A stretch of DNA of 64,000 nt from Anaerolineales bacterium UBA5195 (GTDB lineage Bacteria; Chloroflexota; Anaerolineae; Anaerolineales; Villigracilaceae): contig DHVZ01000073.1 in NCBI GenBank assembly GCA_002412925.1, forward strand, positions 274,276 through 338,275, in the 5' to 3' direction. The position numbers and the translations under genes are program-made. Positions within the stretch are counted from its first letter, which is position 1, and every line of letters starts with the position of its first letter. Of the stretch, positions 40,694 through 49,945 are shown in pieces. Below the pieces are notes generated by a model. That model was not told where the DNA came from. It made no database searches and worked only from the letters and a program-made list of their open reading frames with translations.

Positions 40694-41644
40694 TCAACCG
40701 CCAAAAACATTAGATTTTTGAATCCGCAGGACAGCCGGGGTCATCAGCACAATAAAAATCGAAGGGAAGATAAATCCAACCATGGGCAGGAGCATCTTCA
40801 CAGGAGCCTGGTGGGCAAGCTCTTCGGCATATTGACGACGACGCATGCGCATCTGTTCTGCCTGAATACGCAAAACCTTCGCCATACTCACGCCCAACGT
40901 TTCGCTCTGGATAATAGCCGCCACAAAACTGGACATCTCTGCCAGGTCGATACGGTCGGCCATGCTTTTTAATGCCTCACGCCGCAATTTGCCAAGTTGA
41001 ATTTCGCGAATTGCGCGAGCAAAAGCCAGCGAAAGTTCATTTTCCCATTTTTCGGCCACATTCGACATGGCCGCATCAAAACCCAGCCCGGCCTCGACGC
41101 AGATGGTCAGCAGGTCAAGCGCATCTGGCATGGCTTTGCGAATTTCAAGTTGGCGTTTTTTAATCTGCTCATTCAGCCAAAGTTGAGGAAAGAAAAAGCC
41201 CACTACCAAGCCGATCATCCCATAAAGCAGGGATTTGGAAAGCGGGTATTCAAGAATACTAAACTTACAGACTGCAAAGACAAGGATCCCAAGAACGGCC
41301 GCAGCCACAAACCGAGAAGCCAGGAACATGGGCGCATCGATCCAACCAGCCTTGCCGCTCAATTCAAGCTTGCGAGTGGTCTCCTGCAATGCGTTTTGCG
41401 GCGTATTTTTGGCCGCCATCTCACCGAATTGGCGCAAGATCGGATAAATCACCCGCTCGGCAAATGGTTGCGAGAGCTCGATTTCATCAAGGGAAACCGC
41501 TTCGCCTCGCTGAGAAAACTCATTCAGGCGCTCAGTAAACGGGTCTGTATCGTGTTTGGGCATTTTTTGACCCACATAGATTAAAGCGCCCGCAATGCCC
41601 AGTACAACAAATACGGCAATCAAGACGATCACTGACCAATCCAT
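40694..41644 (-). CDS. tadC: TadC-like type II secretion F-domain protein
   Basis: A 316-residue inner-membrane platform protein. It has an N-terminal membrane segment, a cytosolic helical region, and paired membrane helices (about 105-145), then the T2SS-F domain with ALDLLTICVEAGLGFDAAMSNVAEKWENEL and QSETLGVSMAKVLRIQAEQMRMRRRQYAEE before the last membrane segment. TadB and TadC form the base of the Flp pilus machine. It follows tadB by one base and is followed by comF. Confidence 0.88.
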   Translation of the reverse strand: MDWSVIVLIAVFVVLGIAGALIYVGQKMPKHDTDPFTERLNEFSQRGEAVSLDEIELSQPFAERVIYPILRQFGEMAAKNTPQNALQETTRKLELSGKAGWIDAPMFLASRFVAAAVLGILVFAVCKFSILEYPLSKSLLYGMIGLVVGFFFPQLWLNEQIKKRQLEIRKAMPDALDLLTICVEAGLGFDAAMSNVAEKWENELSLAFARAIREIQLGKLRREALKSMADRIDLAEMSSFVAAIIQSETLGVSMAKVLRIQAEQMRMRRRQYAEELAHQAPVKMLLPMVGFIFPSIFIVLMTPAVLRIQKSNVFGG

Positions 41645-41645
41645 A

Positions 41646-42614
41646 CTACACCTCGATATCTGCGATCTTCATCATGACCGCATAGCCAATGGCAATCATG
41701 ATAAAGCCAACAACCAGGGCTCCGCCGCCACAAACCAAATTATTAAAGAACTCGCCCATATATTCCTGATTGATAAACCAGAGTAGGACAAACACTACAA
41801 ACGGCACGCCAGAGAGGATGCGCCCCGACATAACCACCTGCGAAGTCATGACACGAATTTCGCCTTTAATACGGATGCGTTCACGAATTGTAAAAGCGAT
41901 TGTGTCCAGAATTTCTGCGAGAGGGCCACCAACTTCACGCTGAACATTGATTGCAGTAATAACGAAGTCAAGATCTTCGCTGGGGATGCGACGAATCAGA
42001 TTGTCCAGGGCCTTGTCCATCGGGATCCCAAGCTGCATTTCCTGGACCACCCGGCGGAATTCGTCACTGATCGGCGGGGGCATTTCCTTGCTGATCGCCT
42101 CCATGGCTTGCATCGTAGAGTAACCGGCGCGCAAACCATTCACCATGAGATTGAGCATATCGGGTAATTGACCACCAAACTTCGTCAATCTTTTTCCTTG
42201 TTGGGTACGAAGATAAATGATTGGGCCAACAATCCCAAAACTGGCTCCCAGAACCGCGGAAAAAATCCTGGCAGGCAAAGAAGTTCCGGCAAACAGGAAA
42301 GCAATTGCGCCAAGTGCGCTAGCCAAAATAAAGATAAAAGCAACAAACTCCCCCGCTTTGAACTTTAAGTCGGCCCGGGCAAGGTTTTTGGAAATACGCT
42401 CTCCGATAGAAGAACTTTCAACCCGCCGGTTGACCCATTCAGTTAGAGCAGTTGGGGTTTCTTCCCTTTTCTCATCTGTTTTTTCGTCACCAAGAAAACG
42501 GCCAAGGCGGTCTTCGACCAGTGTTCTTTCACTGCTCGAAGAGATAAATACCCCGATCGCAATCAAGATCAGGATAATAATCGTGCCAATCAGCAACAGG
42601 GAAAGTGTGGACAT
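41646..42614 (-). CDS. tadB: TadB-like type II secretion F-domain protein
   Basis: A 322-residue protein with the same architecture as TadC: an N-terminal helix, cytosolic part, a helix pair (about 90-130) and the T2SS-F domain LPDMLNLMVNGLRAGYSTMQAMEAISKEM and VQREVGGPLAEILDTIAFTIRERIRIKGEI, then two more helices. It partners TadC in the pilus platform. Starts 27 bases after cpaF and ends one base before tadC. Confidence 0.88.
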   Translation of the reverse strand: MSTLSLLLIGTIIILILIAIGVFISSSSERTLVEDRLGRFLGDEKTDEKREETPTALTEWVNRRVESSSIGERISKNLARADLKFKAGEFVAFIFILASALGAIAFLFAGTSLPARIFSAVLGASFGIVGPIIYLRTQQGKRLTKFGGQLPDMLNLMVNGLRAGYSTMQAMEAISKEMPPPISDEFRRVVQEMQLGIPMDKALDNLIRRIPSEDLDFVITAINVQREVGGPLAEILDTIAFTIRERIRIKGEIRVMTSQVVMSGRILSGVPFVVFVLLWFINQEYMGEFFNNLVCGGGALVVGFIMIAIGYAVMMKIADIEV

Positions 42615-42641
42615 ACATTACCTAAAGGAGAACTAGCCTTA

Positions 42642-44072
42642 CTATCGGCGGTTACTGCCCACCCCAAAGATCGAGGGAGGCAAATGAATACCGGAGGATT
42701 CGATCTTCTCCATGAATTTGGGCCGTAAACCGGTAGGGCGCAATCGGCCAACAATTTTTCCGTTCTCAATGCCGGTCTGCTCAAAGATGAATATATCGGT
42801 GGTGGTAATTACATCACCTTCCATACCACTGACTTCTGTGATATGCGTAACCTTGCGGGTACCATCCCGCATGCGTTCCTGGTGGCAAACAAGATGAACG
42901 GCAGCAGAAATTTGCTCGCGAATGGCACGCACAGGCAAATCCATCCCGGCCATAAGCGTCATGGTTTCCAGACGGCTCAAAGTATCGCGCGGGCTATTGG
43001 AGTGCGCCGTCGTCATCGAGCCATCATGGCCGGTATTCATCGCCTGCAACATATCCAGAGCAGCTTCATCGCGGATTTCACCAACCACGATGCGATCTGG
43101 GCGCATACGCAGGGCATTCACCACAAGCTGGCGGATTGTGATTTCGCCACGACCTTCAATGTTTGCCGGACGTGATTCCAGAGTCACCACATGTTCCTGA
43201 CGCAACTGAAGCTCAGCGGCATTTTCAATCGTCAAAATCCGCTCATCTGCTGGGATAAACCCGGAGAGAACATTTAGCAAGGTTGTTTTGCCAGAACCAG
43301 TACCACCCGAAATAACAATATTAAGCCGTGAAATTACACAAGCCTTCAAAAATTCTACGGCCTCAGGTGTGATGGAACCGAATCCTATCATCTGTTCGAT
43401 TGTGATTGGCGTTTTAGAAAATTTACGAATGGTCAGTGTAGGGCCGACCAGCGAGATAGGTGGAATGACAGCATTCACGCGGGAGCCATCTGGTAAACGA
43501 GCATCCACATAAGGGCTGGATTCGTCAATACGACGGCCTAATGGCGCGACAATGCGGTCAATCACACGCATGACATGCTCATTGCCTTCAAACGTGACGG
43601 GAACGCGGACAAGTTTACCTTTCCGCTCCACGTAGATATTTTTGGGTCCGTTCACCATGATTTCAGTAATCGATTCATCTTCCAATAAAGGCTGTAATGG
43701 TCCAAAGCCAAGGATTTCAGCCGAAATTTGCTCAAAGAGTCTCTGGCGCTCTGGCCGGGAAAGGACTATGTTCTCCTCATTCAATATTTGCTCGAACAAC
43801 TCCATAATCGTTCGACGAACTTCTTCAGTTCTGGTGATATCCATTGAAGGATCTAACTCAGCCAGTAGCTTGTTTTGAACCCGGGTTTTCAAGTCAAAAT
43901 AGGTTCCAGCCTGAGGTGTAGTATTCGGGGCGGTAACACGCCGCGCCTGTAAAGCCGAAAGCCCACTCCCCTGATCTCCTCCACCCCCTGCCGGGGCCGC
44001 CGAAGAAGATTGTTGTTGTGGCTGGTCGGGAGTACGCCCCTGGCCCTGTTCGATTCGTTTAAGCAATGACAT
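42642..44072 (-). CDS. cpaF: CpaF/TadA-like pilus ATPase
   Basis: A 476-residue VirB11-type ATPase that powers the Tad pilus. Seen: N-terminal linker rich in Gln/Gly, then the ATPase core with Walker A GGTGSGKTT (256-264), ALRMRPDRIVVGEIRDEAALDMLQAMNTGHDG (Walker B and the conserved His box), and SPRDTLSRLETMTLMAG. All motor motifs intact. CpaE lies upstream by 27 bases, TadB 27 bases downstream. Confidence 0.94.
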   Translation of the reverse strand: MSLLKRIEQGQGRTPDQPQQQSSSAAPAGGGGDQGSGLSALQARRVTAPNTTPQAGTYFDLKTRVQNKLLAELDPSMDITRTEEVRRTIMELFEQILNEENIVLSRPERQRLFEQISAEILGFGPLQPLLEDESITEIMVNGPKNIYVERKGKLVRVPVTFEGNEHVMRVIDRIVAPLGRRIDESSPYVDARLPDGSRVNAVIPPISLVGPTLTIRKFSKTPITIEQMIGFGSITPEAVEFLKACVISRLNIVISGGTGSGKTTLLNVLSGFIPADERILTIENAAELQLRQEHVVTLESRPANIEGRGEITIRQLVVNALRMRPDRIVVGEIRDEAALDMLQAMNTGHDGSMTTAHSNSPRDTLSRLETMTLMAGMDLPVRAIREQISAAVHLVCHQERMRDGTRKVTHITEVSGMEGDVITTTDIFIFEQTGIENGKIVGRLRPTGLRPKFMEKIESSGIHLPPSIFGVGSNRR

Positions 44073-44099
44073 CCGATTCCTCCTGCCTAACGTTAAAGT

Positions 44100-45302
44100 T
44101 TACTCGGCGAGTTTGGATAATTGAGCACGAACAGTTTCCGCGAGGCTAAAAATAGTGCGGGCAATCGGCTGTGTCTTGTTGTCAATCATGAAAGGCACGC
44201 CCCGGTTGACCGATGGAATAACAATTCGCTCATCAAGTGGGATAACGCTCACTACAGGTTGTTTCAGGTTTTCCCCAACCTTTTCTGGTGTAATCGAAAT
44301 GCGTTTATCATACTTGTTCATAACAAAACAAACGCGGTCTCGCGAAACACCAATTGTATTCATCAAATCCAGGAATAAACGCACGTTTTTCACCGCAGGA
44401 ATATCCTGGTTAACAACCAAAACCAACAGATCACAAACATCCAAGGCTGCCAGCGTAATGTCATTCAAGGTATGGGCAGTATCGACCACCACATATGGAT
44501 AGACCTGGCGCAAATATTTAAGGAGCTTGGCAAATTGGTCACTATTAACATGCTCTGCATGTTCGGGGCGAGATGGCGCTGCCAGCACACGGAGTCCCGA
44601 GGCGGCATGCTTGATCATCACGCCCTCAACAACCTCTTGATCAAGCTCTTCCGAACGAGGCGCGAGGTCCAAGATTGTGTTTTTGCCTTGTTCATTCAGG
44701 AATACAGCGACATCACCAAACTGTAAATTCCCGTCCACCAAGACGACACGTGTCTCATCATTATTGAGGGTTATCGCCAGATTAACAGCAAGAGTAGTAA
44801 CACCTGTGCCACCTTTCGGGCTATAGACCATAATAATGCGCCCATCAACCATACCTGGGCCAATAACCGGTTGGGCTATAGTCGAAACAGAGGCTGCTGC
44901 TTGAACCGACTTCGCCCTTTCCAGACGCGCCATTTCACCAGCACGCCGCACGGCAGATATCAACTCATCTGCCATGGGCGGTTTCGTCAAGAAATCACGT
45001 GCGCCAGCTAACATGGCCCTGCGCATATAATTTGGGTCGCCTTGCACCGACAAGATTACAATTTGCGATACCGGGTTCCGTTGGCGAATCAATTCTGTCG
45101 CCGCGATACCATCCATGTCTGGCATATTAATATCCATCAGGATAACATCTGGCTTTAGTTCTTCAGTTAATTGAACTGCTTCGCGTCCGGTGCGCGCTGT
45201 ACCTACAACCTCAATATCCGCTTCGAACTGCAATAGTTTGCGGATATTTTCCCTGGTTTCAGCAACGTCATCTACGACAAGTACACGGTTTTTTTCCGGC
45301 AT
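44100..45302 (-). CDS. cpaE: CpaE/TadZ-like protein with receiver domain
   Basis: A 400-residue protein: N-terminal response-regulator receiver (about 5-122, with phospho-acceptor Asp57 in ILMDINMPDMDG and the Lys in FLTKPP), a linker, and a MinD/ParA-type ATPase domain (about 155-400). The P-loop reads SPKGGTGVTT (161-170): the usual catalytic Lys of KGGxGKT is Val, as in many atypical TadZ proteins, so nucleotide binding may be weak. CpaE/TadZ places the pilus machine in the cell. Two receiver domains in one cluster (here and the regulator upstream) suggest added control. Confidence 0.9.
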   Translation of the reverse strand: MPEKNRVLVVDDVAETRENIRKLLQFEADIEVVGTARTGREAVQLTEELKPDVILMDINMPDMDGIAATELIRQRNPVSQIVILSVQGDPNYMRRAMLAGARDFLTKPPMADELISAVRRAGEMARLERAKSVQAAASVSTIAQPVIGPGMVDGRIIMVYSPKGGTGVTTLAVNLAITLNNDETRVVLVDGNLQFGDVAVFLNEQGKNTILDLAPRSEELDQEVVEGVMIKHAASGLRVLAAPSRPEHAEHVNSDQFAKLLKYLRQVYPYVVVDTAHTLNDITLAALDVCDLLVLVVNQDIPAVKNVRLFLDLMNTIGVSRDRVCFVMNKYDKRISITPEKVGENLKQPVVSVIPLDERIVIPSVNRGVPFMIDNKTQPIARTIFSLAETVRAQLSKLAE

Positions 45303-45345
45303 GCATTACTCCAATCGTACGATGTCCTCTTTTTACCAGGGAAAA

Positions 45346-46383
45346 CTAGGGCGCTGCAGTTGGTTCAGAAAGCTTCGTGATACTCGGTTCCATCACATAA
45401 GGCAGTTTTGCAGGCACAGGAATGGCATACTGGCTCAACAGGTATTGAAGAGTGGCAGCCTCTGTTTCAACACGGGTCGTGTCGTCTGGAGCGCGCAAGG
45501 TTAGGTTAAATTTTGTTCCTGCATGCATCAAATAGGTCAGGGCAACTGCGTCTTGCGGGCTTACTATTAATGTAATGGCGTCTGGTATGGACGGCGGGGC
45601 TGGTGTCGGAGCGGGCTGTCCTTCCACAGGTTTCTGAGGTTCCTGCCCGGGCAAAGTAAAATTACCAACATGCAAAACCTGGATATCCTGCAAAATCATT
45701 TGCGAAACCAGACGCGGACGCTGCGATTCAGAGGGAACAAGATACAGAGCCTGGTTTAGCGTGGGATCAAGCTCGGCGCGCCCCTGGGCAGAAGCCTCCC
45801 CACCCGAAACAATGCCGGTTGAAAGCACAGGAAGAGCATCAGGCACGAAGCCAACCCCGGTTACCGCAGCTGTAAAGTTTGGCAACTTCGACTGGAAGGT
45901 GGCATCCACGTCGATAAACAGCGTGGTAGCAATGACATTAACGCGGTCACCATCCCGGATACCATACGTCAACATACTCAGGCGCGAGATTGGAACGGAG
46001 ATAGCGACAAGTCCTGGGGAAATGATCCGTGCAGCTTCAGAACCAGGCTGATTCATGCCCGGACGTTCAGAAATCATATCCATGGTTAAGGGCAGCCCTT
46101 GCGCCAATGGGAACATAGCATACTTACCAATCACAACCTGAGGATTGGTAACCATCTTTTCAGTCACATTTGGCTGAGGAATCTGCATACTGGACAAGGA
46201 TTCTGCCAAAATTTGGTCATCCCGATTAATCGGTTGCCCAACTATCACGATACTCACCAAAGGAGGCGTTGGCGTTGGCTCTTTGGCAAACGGATTGCCA
46301 CCGCGGCTCACCAAGAAAAAAACCGCGATGAGGATGATAATAACCACCACCAGAAATAGCAAAATGCGGCTTCCCCGTTTCAT
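45346..46383 (-). CDS. cpaB: CpaB/RcpC-like Flp pilus assembly protein
   Basis: A 345-residue protein with an N-terminal membrane helix (about 6-25), then a SAF-like domain (about 40-120, with INRDDQILAESLSSMQIP and GKYAMFPLAQGLPLTMDMIS) and a longer C-terminal part with Pro-rich insert (about 235-255). CpaB in Gram-negative bacteria links the secretin to the inner membrane; here a secretin is absent, which fits a single-membrane or atypical envelope. It is the first structural gene of the Tad block after the sensor pair. Confidence 0.85.
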   Translation of the reverse strand: MKRGSRILLFLVVVIIILIAVFFLVSRGGNPFAKEPTPTPPLVSIVIVGQPINRDDQILAESLSSMQIPQPNVTEKMVTNPQVVIGKYAMFPLAQGLPLTMDMISERPGMNQPGSEAARIISPGLVAISVPISRLSMLTYGIRDGDRVNVIATTLFIDVDATFQSKLPNFTAAVTGVGFVPDALPVLSTGIVSGGEASAQGRAELDPTLNQALYLVPSESQRPRLVSQMILQDIQVLHVGNFTLPGQEPQKPVEGQPAPTPAPPSIPDAITLIVSPQDAVALTYLMHAGTKFNLTLRAPDDTTRVETEAATLQYLLSQYAIPVPAKLPYVMEPSITKLSEPTAAP

Positions 46384-46490
46384 AGTTATCTCCTTAGAAA
46401 CTTTGCTTATATGTTCTACTTCATTATACAGTAAAAACTGTTAGGAAAATAAGCGCATCGCAAAAAAACTTCAAAAATAGTATTAAAGTA

Positions 46491-46515
46491 GGACTCTACC
46501 TGGCGGATAGAGTCC
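46491..46515. repeat. Hairpin between cpaB and the kinase gene
   Basis: GGACTCTA (46491-46498), nine-base loop, TAGAGTCC (46508-46515). It lies within the 254-base gap between the kinase stop and the cpaB start. A weak T-rich stretch follows on the minus strand (TACTTTAATACTATTTTTG), so partial termination or attenuation of cpa genes is possible. I see no protein gene in this gap. Confidence 0.4.
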
Positions 46516-46637
46516 CGAAAAGCTCCCGTCACTCATCAAGCAATTGATAAGCCATGCTCTGAAAACAATGCGCCGCGCTGTTCACAGGCTTCATCAACAT
46601 CGCAAGAATGGATATGCAAACGAGGTTGCGATTATCC

Positions 46638-47681
46638 CTATGGCGATTTCGCAGGGATTGTAAATATTACTTTGGTTCCTTTACCAACCGTGCTATCCAA
46701 TTCAAATGTACCGCCCAACATTTCAACGCGATCACGGATCAGATTCACTCCCAGGCTGTTTCCCTGTTGCAAAACTTCAGGATCAAACCCTTTTCCATTA
46801 TCGTCTACGGTTACCTTGACGGAATTCTCGTTCATATCGATCATCGCTTTGACACTGCTCGCCTGGCTATGACGTGCTGCGTTGCCCAGGAGTTCCTGCA
46901 AAGCGCGGAAAATCATCACCTCCATGAACGATTCGAGGCGGCGTTCCTGCCCTGAGATTACAACAGAGACATCCATCCCTGTCTGTTCTTTGAAAGTTTC
47001 GGCATAGCGCTTGATTGTCGGGGAAAGGCCGAGATCGTCGAGCATCATCGGACGCAATTCAAAGATGAAATTGCGCACCTTCTGGAAGGTGCTCATTGCT
47101 GACGATTTCAGATTGTTGAGTTCTTCGCGAGCCTGGGCGTTATCCACATCCATGAGTCGCATGGCAATTTCAGTCTGCAAAATAAAGTTGGACAAAGCCT
47201 GGGCAGGGCCATCGTGCATCTGACGCGAAAGGCGCTGACGCTCAGATTCTTGCGCCTGGATAATGCTTTCTATACTGGCTACGGCGCTTTTTGAAACTCC
47301 CCCGCCAATCTCAACAGGTTGGCTAAGCAAGCCCAGCACCTTTTCAAGCAAAACACGATACTGCTGCAAATGGGACTGATCTCCCTGGAGTTTTTCCAAC
47401 TGTCCGCGCATCACCAATAGTCTTTGCTGGGCATCGATTGCCGATTCGTAAGCCATGCGTAACTCTTCAAGCGAAACATTCCCGCCCTTACTCTGGCTTT
47501 GAATTTGTTGCAAATGAGCTGTAATAGCGGCATTCCGCTGGGATAATTTCGAAACTTCGACCTGGCTCTGCTCCAACATCAAGGTTACTTCGCGCAATGC
47601 GCGGCTTGCCTCGTCTAATTCTGCCTGGATGCTCTTTTGGGCGTCTTCTGTGGGACCAGCCTGCTCATCAGGGAATGCCAT
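46638..47681 (-). CDS. Soluble DegS-like sensor histidine kinase
   Basis: A 347-residue kinase with no membrane segment. The first 140 residues form a coiled coil rich in Gln and Leu, as in DegS, followed by the HisKA_3 dimerisation motif ESERQRLSRQMHDGPAQALSNF with phospho-accepting His156, then the ATPase domain with ALQELLGNAARHSQA (N box), VDDNGKGFDP (G1) and GTKVIFTIP. It would phosphorylate the LuxR-type regulator three bases upstream. Location at the head of the Tad operon suggests control of pilus genes, as an inference. Confidence 0.88.
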   Translation of the reverse strand: MAFPDEQAGPTEDAQKSIQAELDEASRALREVTLMLEQSQVEVSKLSQRNAAITAHLQQIQSQSKGGNVSLEELRMAYESAIDAQQRLLVMRGQLEKLQGDQSHLQQYRVLLEKVLGLLSQPVEIGGGVSKSAVASIESIIQAQESERQRLSRQMHDGPAQALSNFILQTEIAMRLMDVDNAQAREELNNLKSSAMSTFQKVRNFIFELRPMMLDDLGLSPTIKRYAETFKEQTGMDVSVVISGQERRLESFMEVMIFRALQELLGNAARHSQASSVKAMIDMNENSVKVTVDDNGKGFDPEVLQQGNSLGVNLIRDRVEMLGGTFELDSTVGKGTKVIFTIPAKSP

Positions 47682-47684
47682 AAT

Positions 47685-48383
47685 TTACTCCTGGAAACGC
47701 GTTTCGTAATTTAATTTCACCCACCCACGTTTTAAAGCATAGACAACCGCTTGTGTGCGGTCTTCCACACCAAACTTTCGCAATATGGATGTGATATGGT
47801 TCTTTACAGTTTGGTGACTAATCCCTAAAATGGAAGCAATCTCTTTGTTACTATTCCCTTCGACCACCAGCGCTAAGACTTCCATCTCACGGTCTGACAA
47901 TGGATGAAAGGGGCTGCCAGGCTCGCTATAAGAACGGCGCGCTGAATCCAACTGGCGATTAAGCCAGGATTCGAACTCCGGCTGGTTCATTACCTGGTCG
48001 CCCATGACATATTTCCCATCGGCCACATGAAATATCAGGTTAACCAATTCCTCTGGTTGGATATCTTTGGAACAAAATGCCGCGGCTCCAGCAATCGCAG
48101 CGTGCAGCTTTTGCTCTCCATCATCATAGGCGGTCATCAAGATAATGCGCGTGGGAATCCGCTCAGATGCAATCTCGTGCGTGATTTGCTGTCCATTCAT
48201 ACCGGGAAGATTAACATCGACCACGGCCAGGTTTGGCCGCAATGCCATGATCATCTCCAGCCCTCTTTCGCCATGGGCTGCCTGTCCAACAATCTTAAGA
48301 CGCGGCTCCACAGAAAGGGCATCAGCGACACCCTGGCGAAATAAGGGGTGGTCATCTACGATAACGAGAGTGATTTGCTCCAT
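47685..48383 (-). CDS. LuxR/NarL-type response regulator
   Basis: A 232-residue regulator started at 48383 (MEQITLVIVDDH); the open frame to 48470 lacks a better start. The receiver has Asp56 in LAVVDVNLPG and VDDHPLFRQGVADAL at the start; the C-terminal GerE helix-turn-helix reads LSDREMEVLALVVEGNSNKEIAS and TVKNHITSILRKFGV. Sits directly before its kinase. A strong promoter at 48408-48436 gives this gene, the kinase, and likely the Tad genes as one unit. Confidence 0.93.
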   Translation of the reverse strand: MEQITLVIVDDHPLFRQGVADALSVEPRLKIVGQAAHGERGLEMIMALRPNLAVVDVNLPGMNGQQITHEIASERIPTRIILMTAYDDGEQKLHAAIAGAAAFCSKDIQPEELVNLIFHVADGKYVMGDQVMNQPEFESWLNRQLDSARRSYSEPGSPFHPLSDREMEVLALVVEGNSNKEIASILGISHQTVKNHITSILRKFGVEDRTQAVVYALKRGWVKLNYETRFQE

Positions 48384-48407
48384 AAAATTCCATTCTACGA
48401 CTTTTTG

Positions 48408-48436
48408 AGTATAGCACAGGTGCGAAGTTGGGGCAA
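48408..48436 (-). promoter_or_regulatory. Sigma-70 promoter for the regulator/kinase/Tad unit
   Basis: Minus strand: TTGCCC (48436-48431), 17 bases, TATACT (48413-48408). The transcript starts near 48401, about 18 bases before the regulator gene. Confidence 0.75.
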
Positions 48437-48454
48437 TTTCCTGCAAGGATATTC

Positions 48455-49945
48455 TTACGGTTTTTCCCACCGATAAATGGTCATATTCCCCAGGCCGTCG
48501 CGTAAAATATAATCACTTTCTGTAACATTAACTTGTATCCCCCGATTTGTCAACGCCGGTCTCCAACCCGGAAATGCAATGAAATACTGAACACCTTGAG
48601 CGTCCAGATAAGCCGACAAACGGGCATCATCATTGATAAACGGAACCACGTCGGGTGAGATCAAGCCAGCCAGGTCAACCAGCTTATGATGGTCAAAATA
48701 CCCCAACGCGCCAATATCATGAGCCGCAATCAGCGCATCTGAGGGCACATTTTGAGCAACCCAACTTGCAGTATCAACCATTTGGCTTTCAATATAGGCC
48801 ACATCCTGACCGTAGGCATGGACGCCATAAGCGCCAGAAAAAAGCAGGCTGGCGATTAATGCAAAAAGCGAGATAGATCGCGCCGCCCGCAAGCGAGGCG
48901 CGCTGGATAACCTTAGATTTTCGAGGAAACCGCCCAGTCCAATAATCATGAAAACAGCCAGGGCGGGCATCAAATAACGCCCATGTTGATAAACCGGCAG
49001 GCGAGAAAGATAAAGCAGGGTATAACCGACCACCCAGGTAGCTGTCAGAATAACAGGCCAATTCTGTTGCCGCACAGCGGCCATGATTTTGAAGACAAAG
49101 CCCGGGATCAGGACAAAACTCACCCCAAGAAAAAACTGCAAGGAAAACAAAACCAGCCGTTCGCCAAAAGGAATTGCCTGCCAGTTGGCATATTCGGCCT
49201 GTTTTGCATAGAAAGTATTCGGCATGGGAGTGCCCGAAACAATCAAGTTGAAGAATAAATACGGCAGGAAGAAGACACCAAACCCAATGGCAAGACTTAA
49301 TAATCCGCGAATTTTGGTGGAATACGTTGTCTTTGCCACCAGGACAGCCAAGACCAACGGGCCAAGCAAAGTTAGCCCATCAGGGCGCACCCAAACCGAG
49401 ATACCGGTCAATATCCCGGCCAGGAGGTAACGATGAGAGTCCGTCAAAATCAGGTTCGCCACACATAAAACCAGGAATATATGAAAAAGTGTCTCCATCC
49501 CGGAAAAGGCGGCCCAGGCAAGATGCCACTCGGCAGTAAATACGAGTCCGCACCAGGGCAGGGAAGGGCGATAAGCAGGAATAGTACGGCGAAAAAAAGA
49601 CTCCCCCAGCAGCGAAATCCCAACAAGCAGGAGAGCACCCAAAAAATAAGTCCAGATGTGGGGAGAAAGGTGGAGAAAAAAGCCTATCGAAAGTAAAGCG
49701 GTCCACAAAGGGGAGGTGGAGCCGGCAGATGGTACGCCCGGCAAGAAAGACCACTCACCGCGCAAGGCCAGGTTGCGGGCATATGTCTGGTGAATCCACG
49801 AATCGTCGAGGGGAAAGCCAATTCGATAGAACCATGCGCTTGAGCCAAGATAAAGCCCAAGGGAAACAGCGGCAGCAACCGTCAAAACAATGACATCCCG
49901 CCTGGAAAGAGACCGCTCAGGGCTGGATGGCAAAGACGCGGACAT
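48455..49945 (-). CDS. GT-C type membrane glycosyltransferase-like protein
   Basis: About 496 residues from ATG 49945; a TTG six bases earlier is also in frame. About ten membrane helices. The first outer loop has GFPLDDSWIHQTYARNLAL, a pair of Asp residues where GT-C enzymes place the catalytic acidic residues, and GSTSPLWTALLS as in ArnT/mannosyltransferase-like proteins. They move sugars from polyprenyl phosphate carriers to targets outside the membrane. The C-terminal tail (about 400-496) is soluble. Start overlaps the end of the previous GT gene by 29 bases, so it is translationally coupled. Confidence 0.65.
   Translation of the reverse strand: MSASLPSSPERSLSRRDVIVLTVAAAVSLGLYLGSSAWFYRIGFPLDDSWIHQTYARNLALRGEWSFLPGVPSAGSTSPLWTALLSIGFFLHLSPHIWTYFLGALLLVGISLLGESFFRRTIPAYRPSLPWCGLVFTAEWHLAWAAFSGMETLFHIFLVLCVANLILTDSHRYLLAGILTGISVWVRPDGLTLLGPLVLAVLVAKTTYSTKIRGLLSLAIGFGVFFLPYLFFNLIVSGTPMPNTFYAKQAEYANWQAIPFGERLVLFSLQFFLGVSFVLIPGFVFKIMAAVRQQNWPVILTATWVVGYTLLYLSRLPVYQHGRYLMPALAVFMIIGLGGFLENLRLSSAPRLRAARSISLFALIASLLFSGAYGVHAYGQDVAYIESQMVDTASWVAQNVPSDALIAAHDIGALGYFDHHKLVDLAGLISPDVVPFINDDARLSAYLDAQGVQYFIAFPGWRPALTNRGIQVNVTESDYILRDGLGNMTIYRWEKP

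Noticed and set aside
46523..46637. A short minus-strand frame between the kinase and cpaB genes as a pilin
   Set aside because: It lacks a start, a prepilin cleavage site and a hydrophobic helix.
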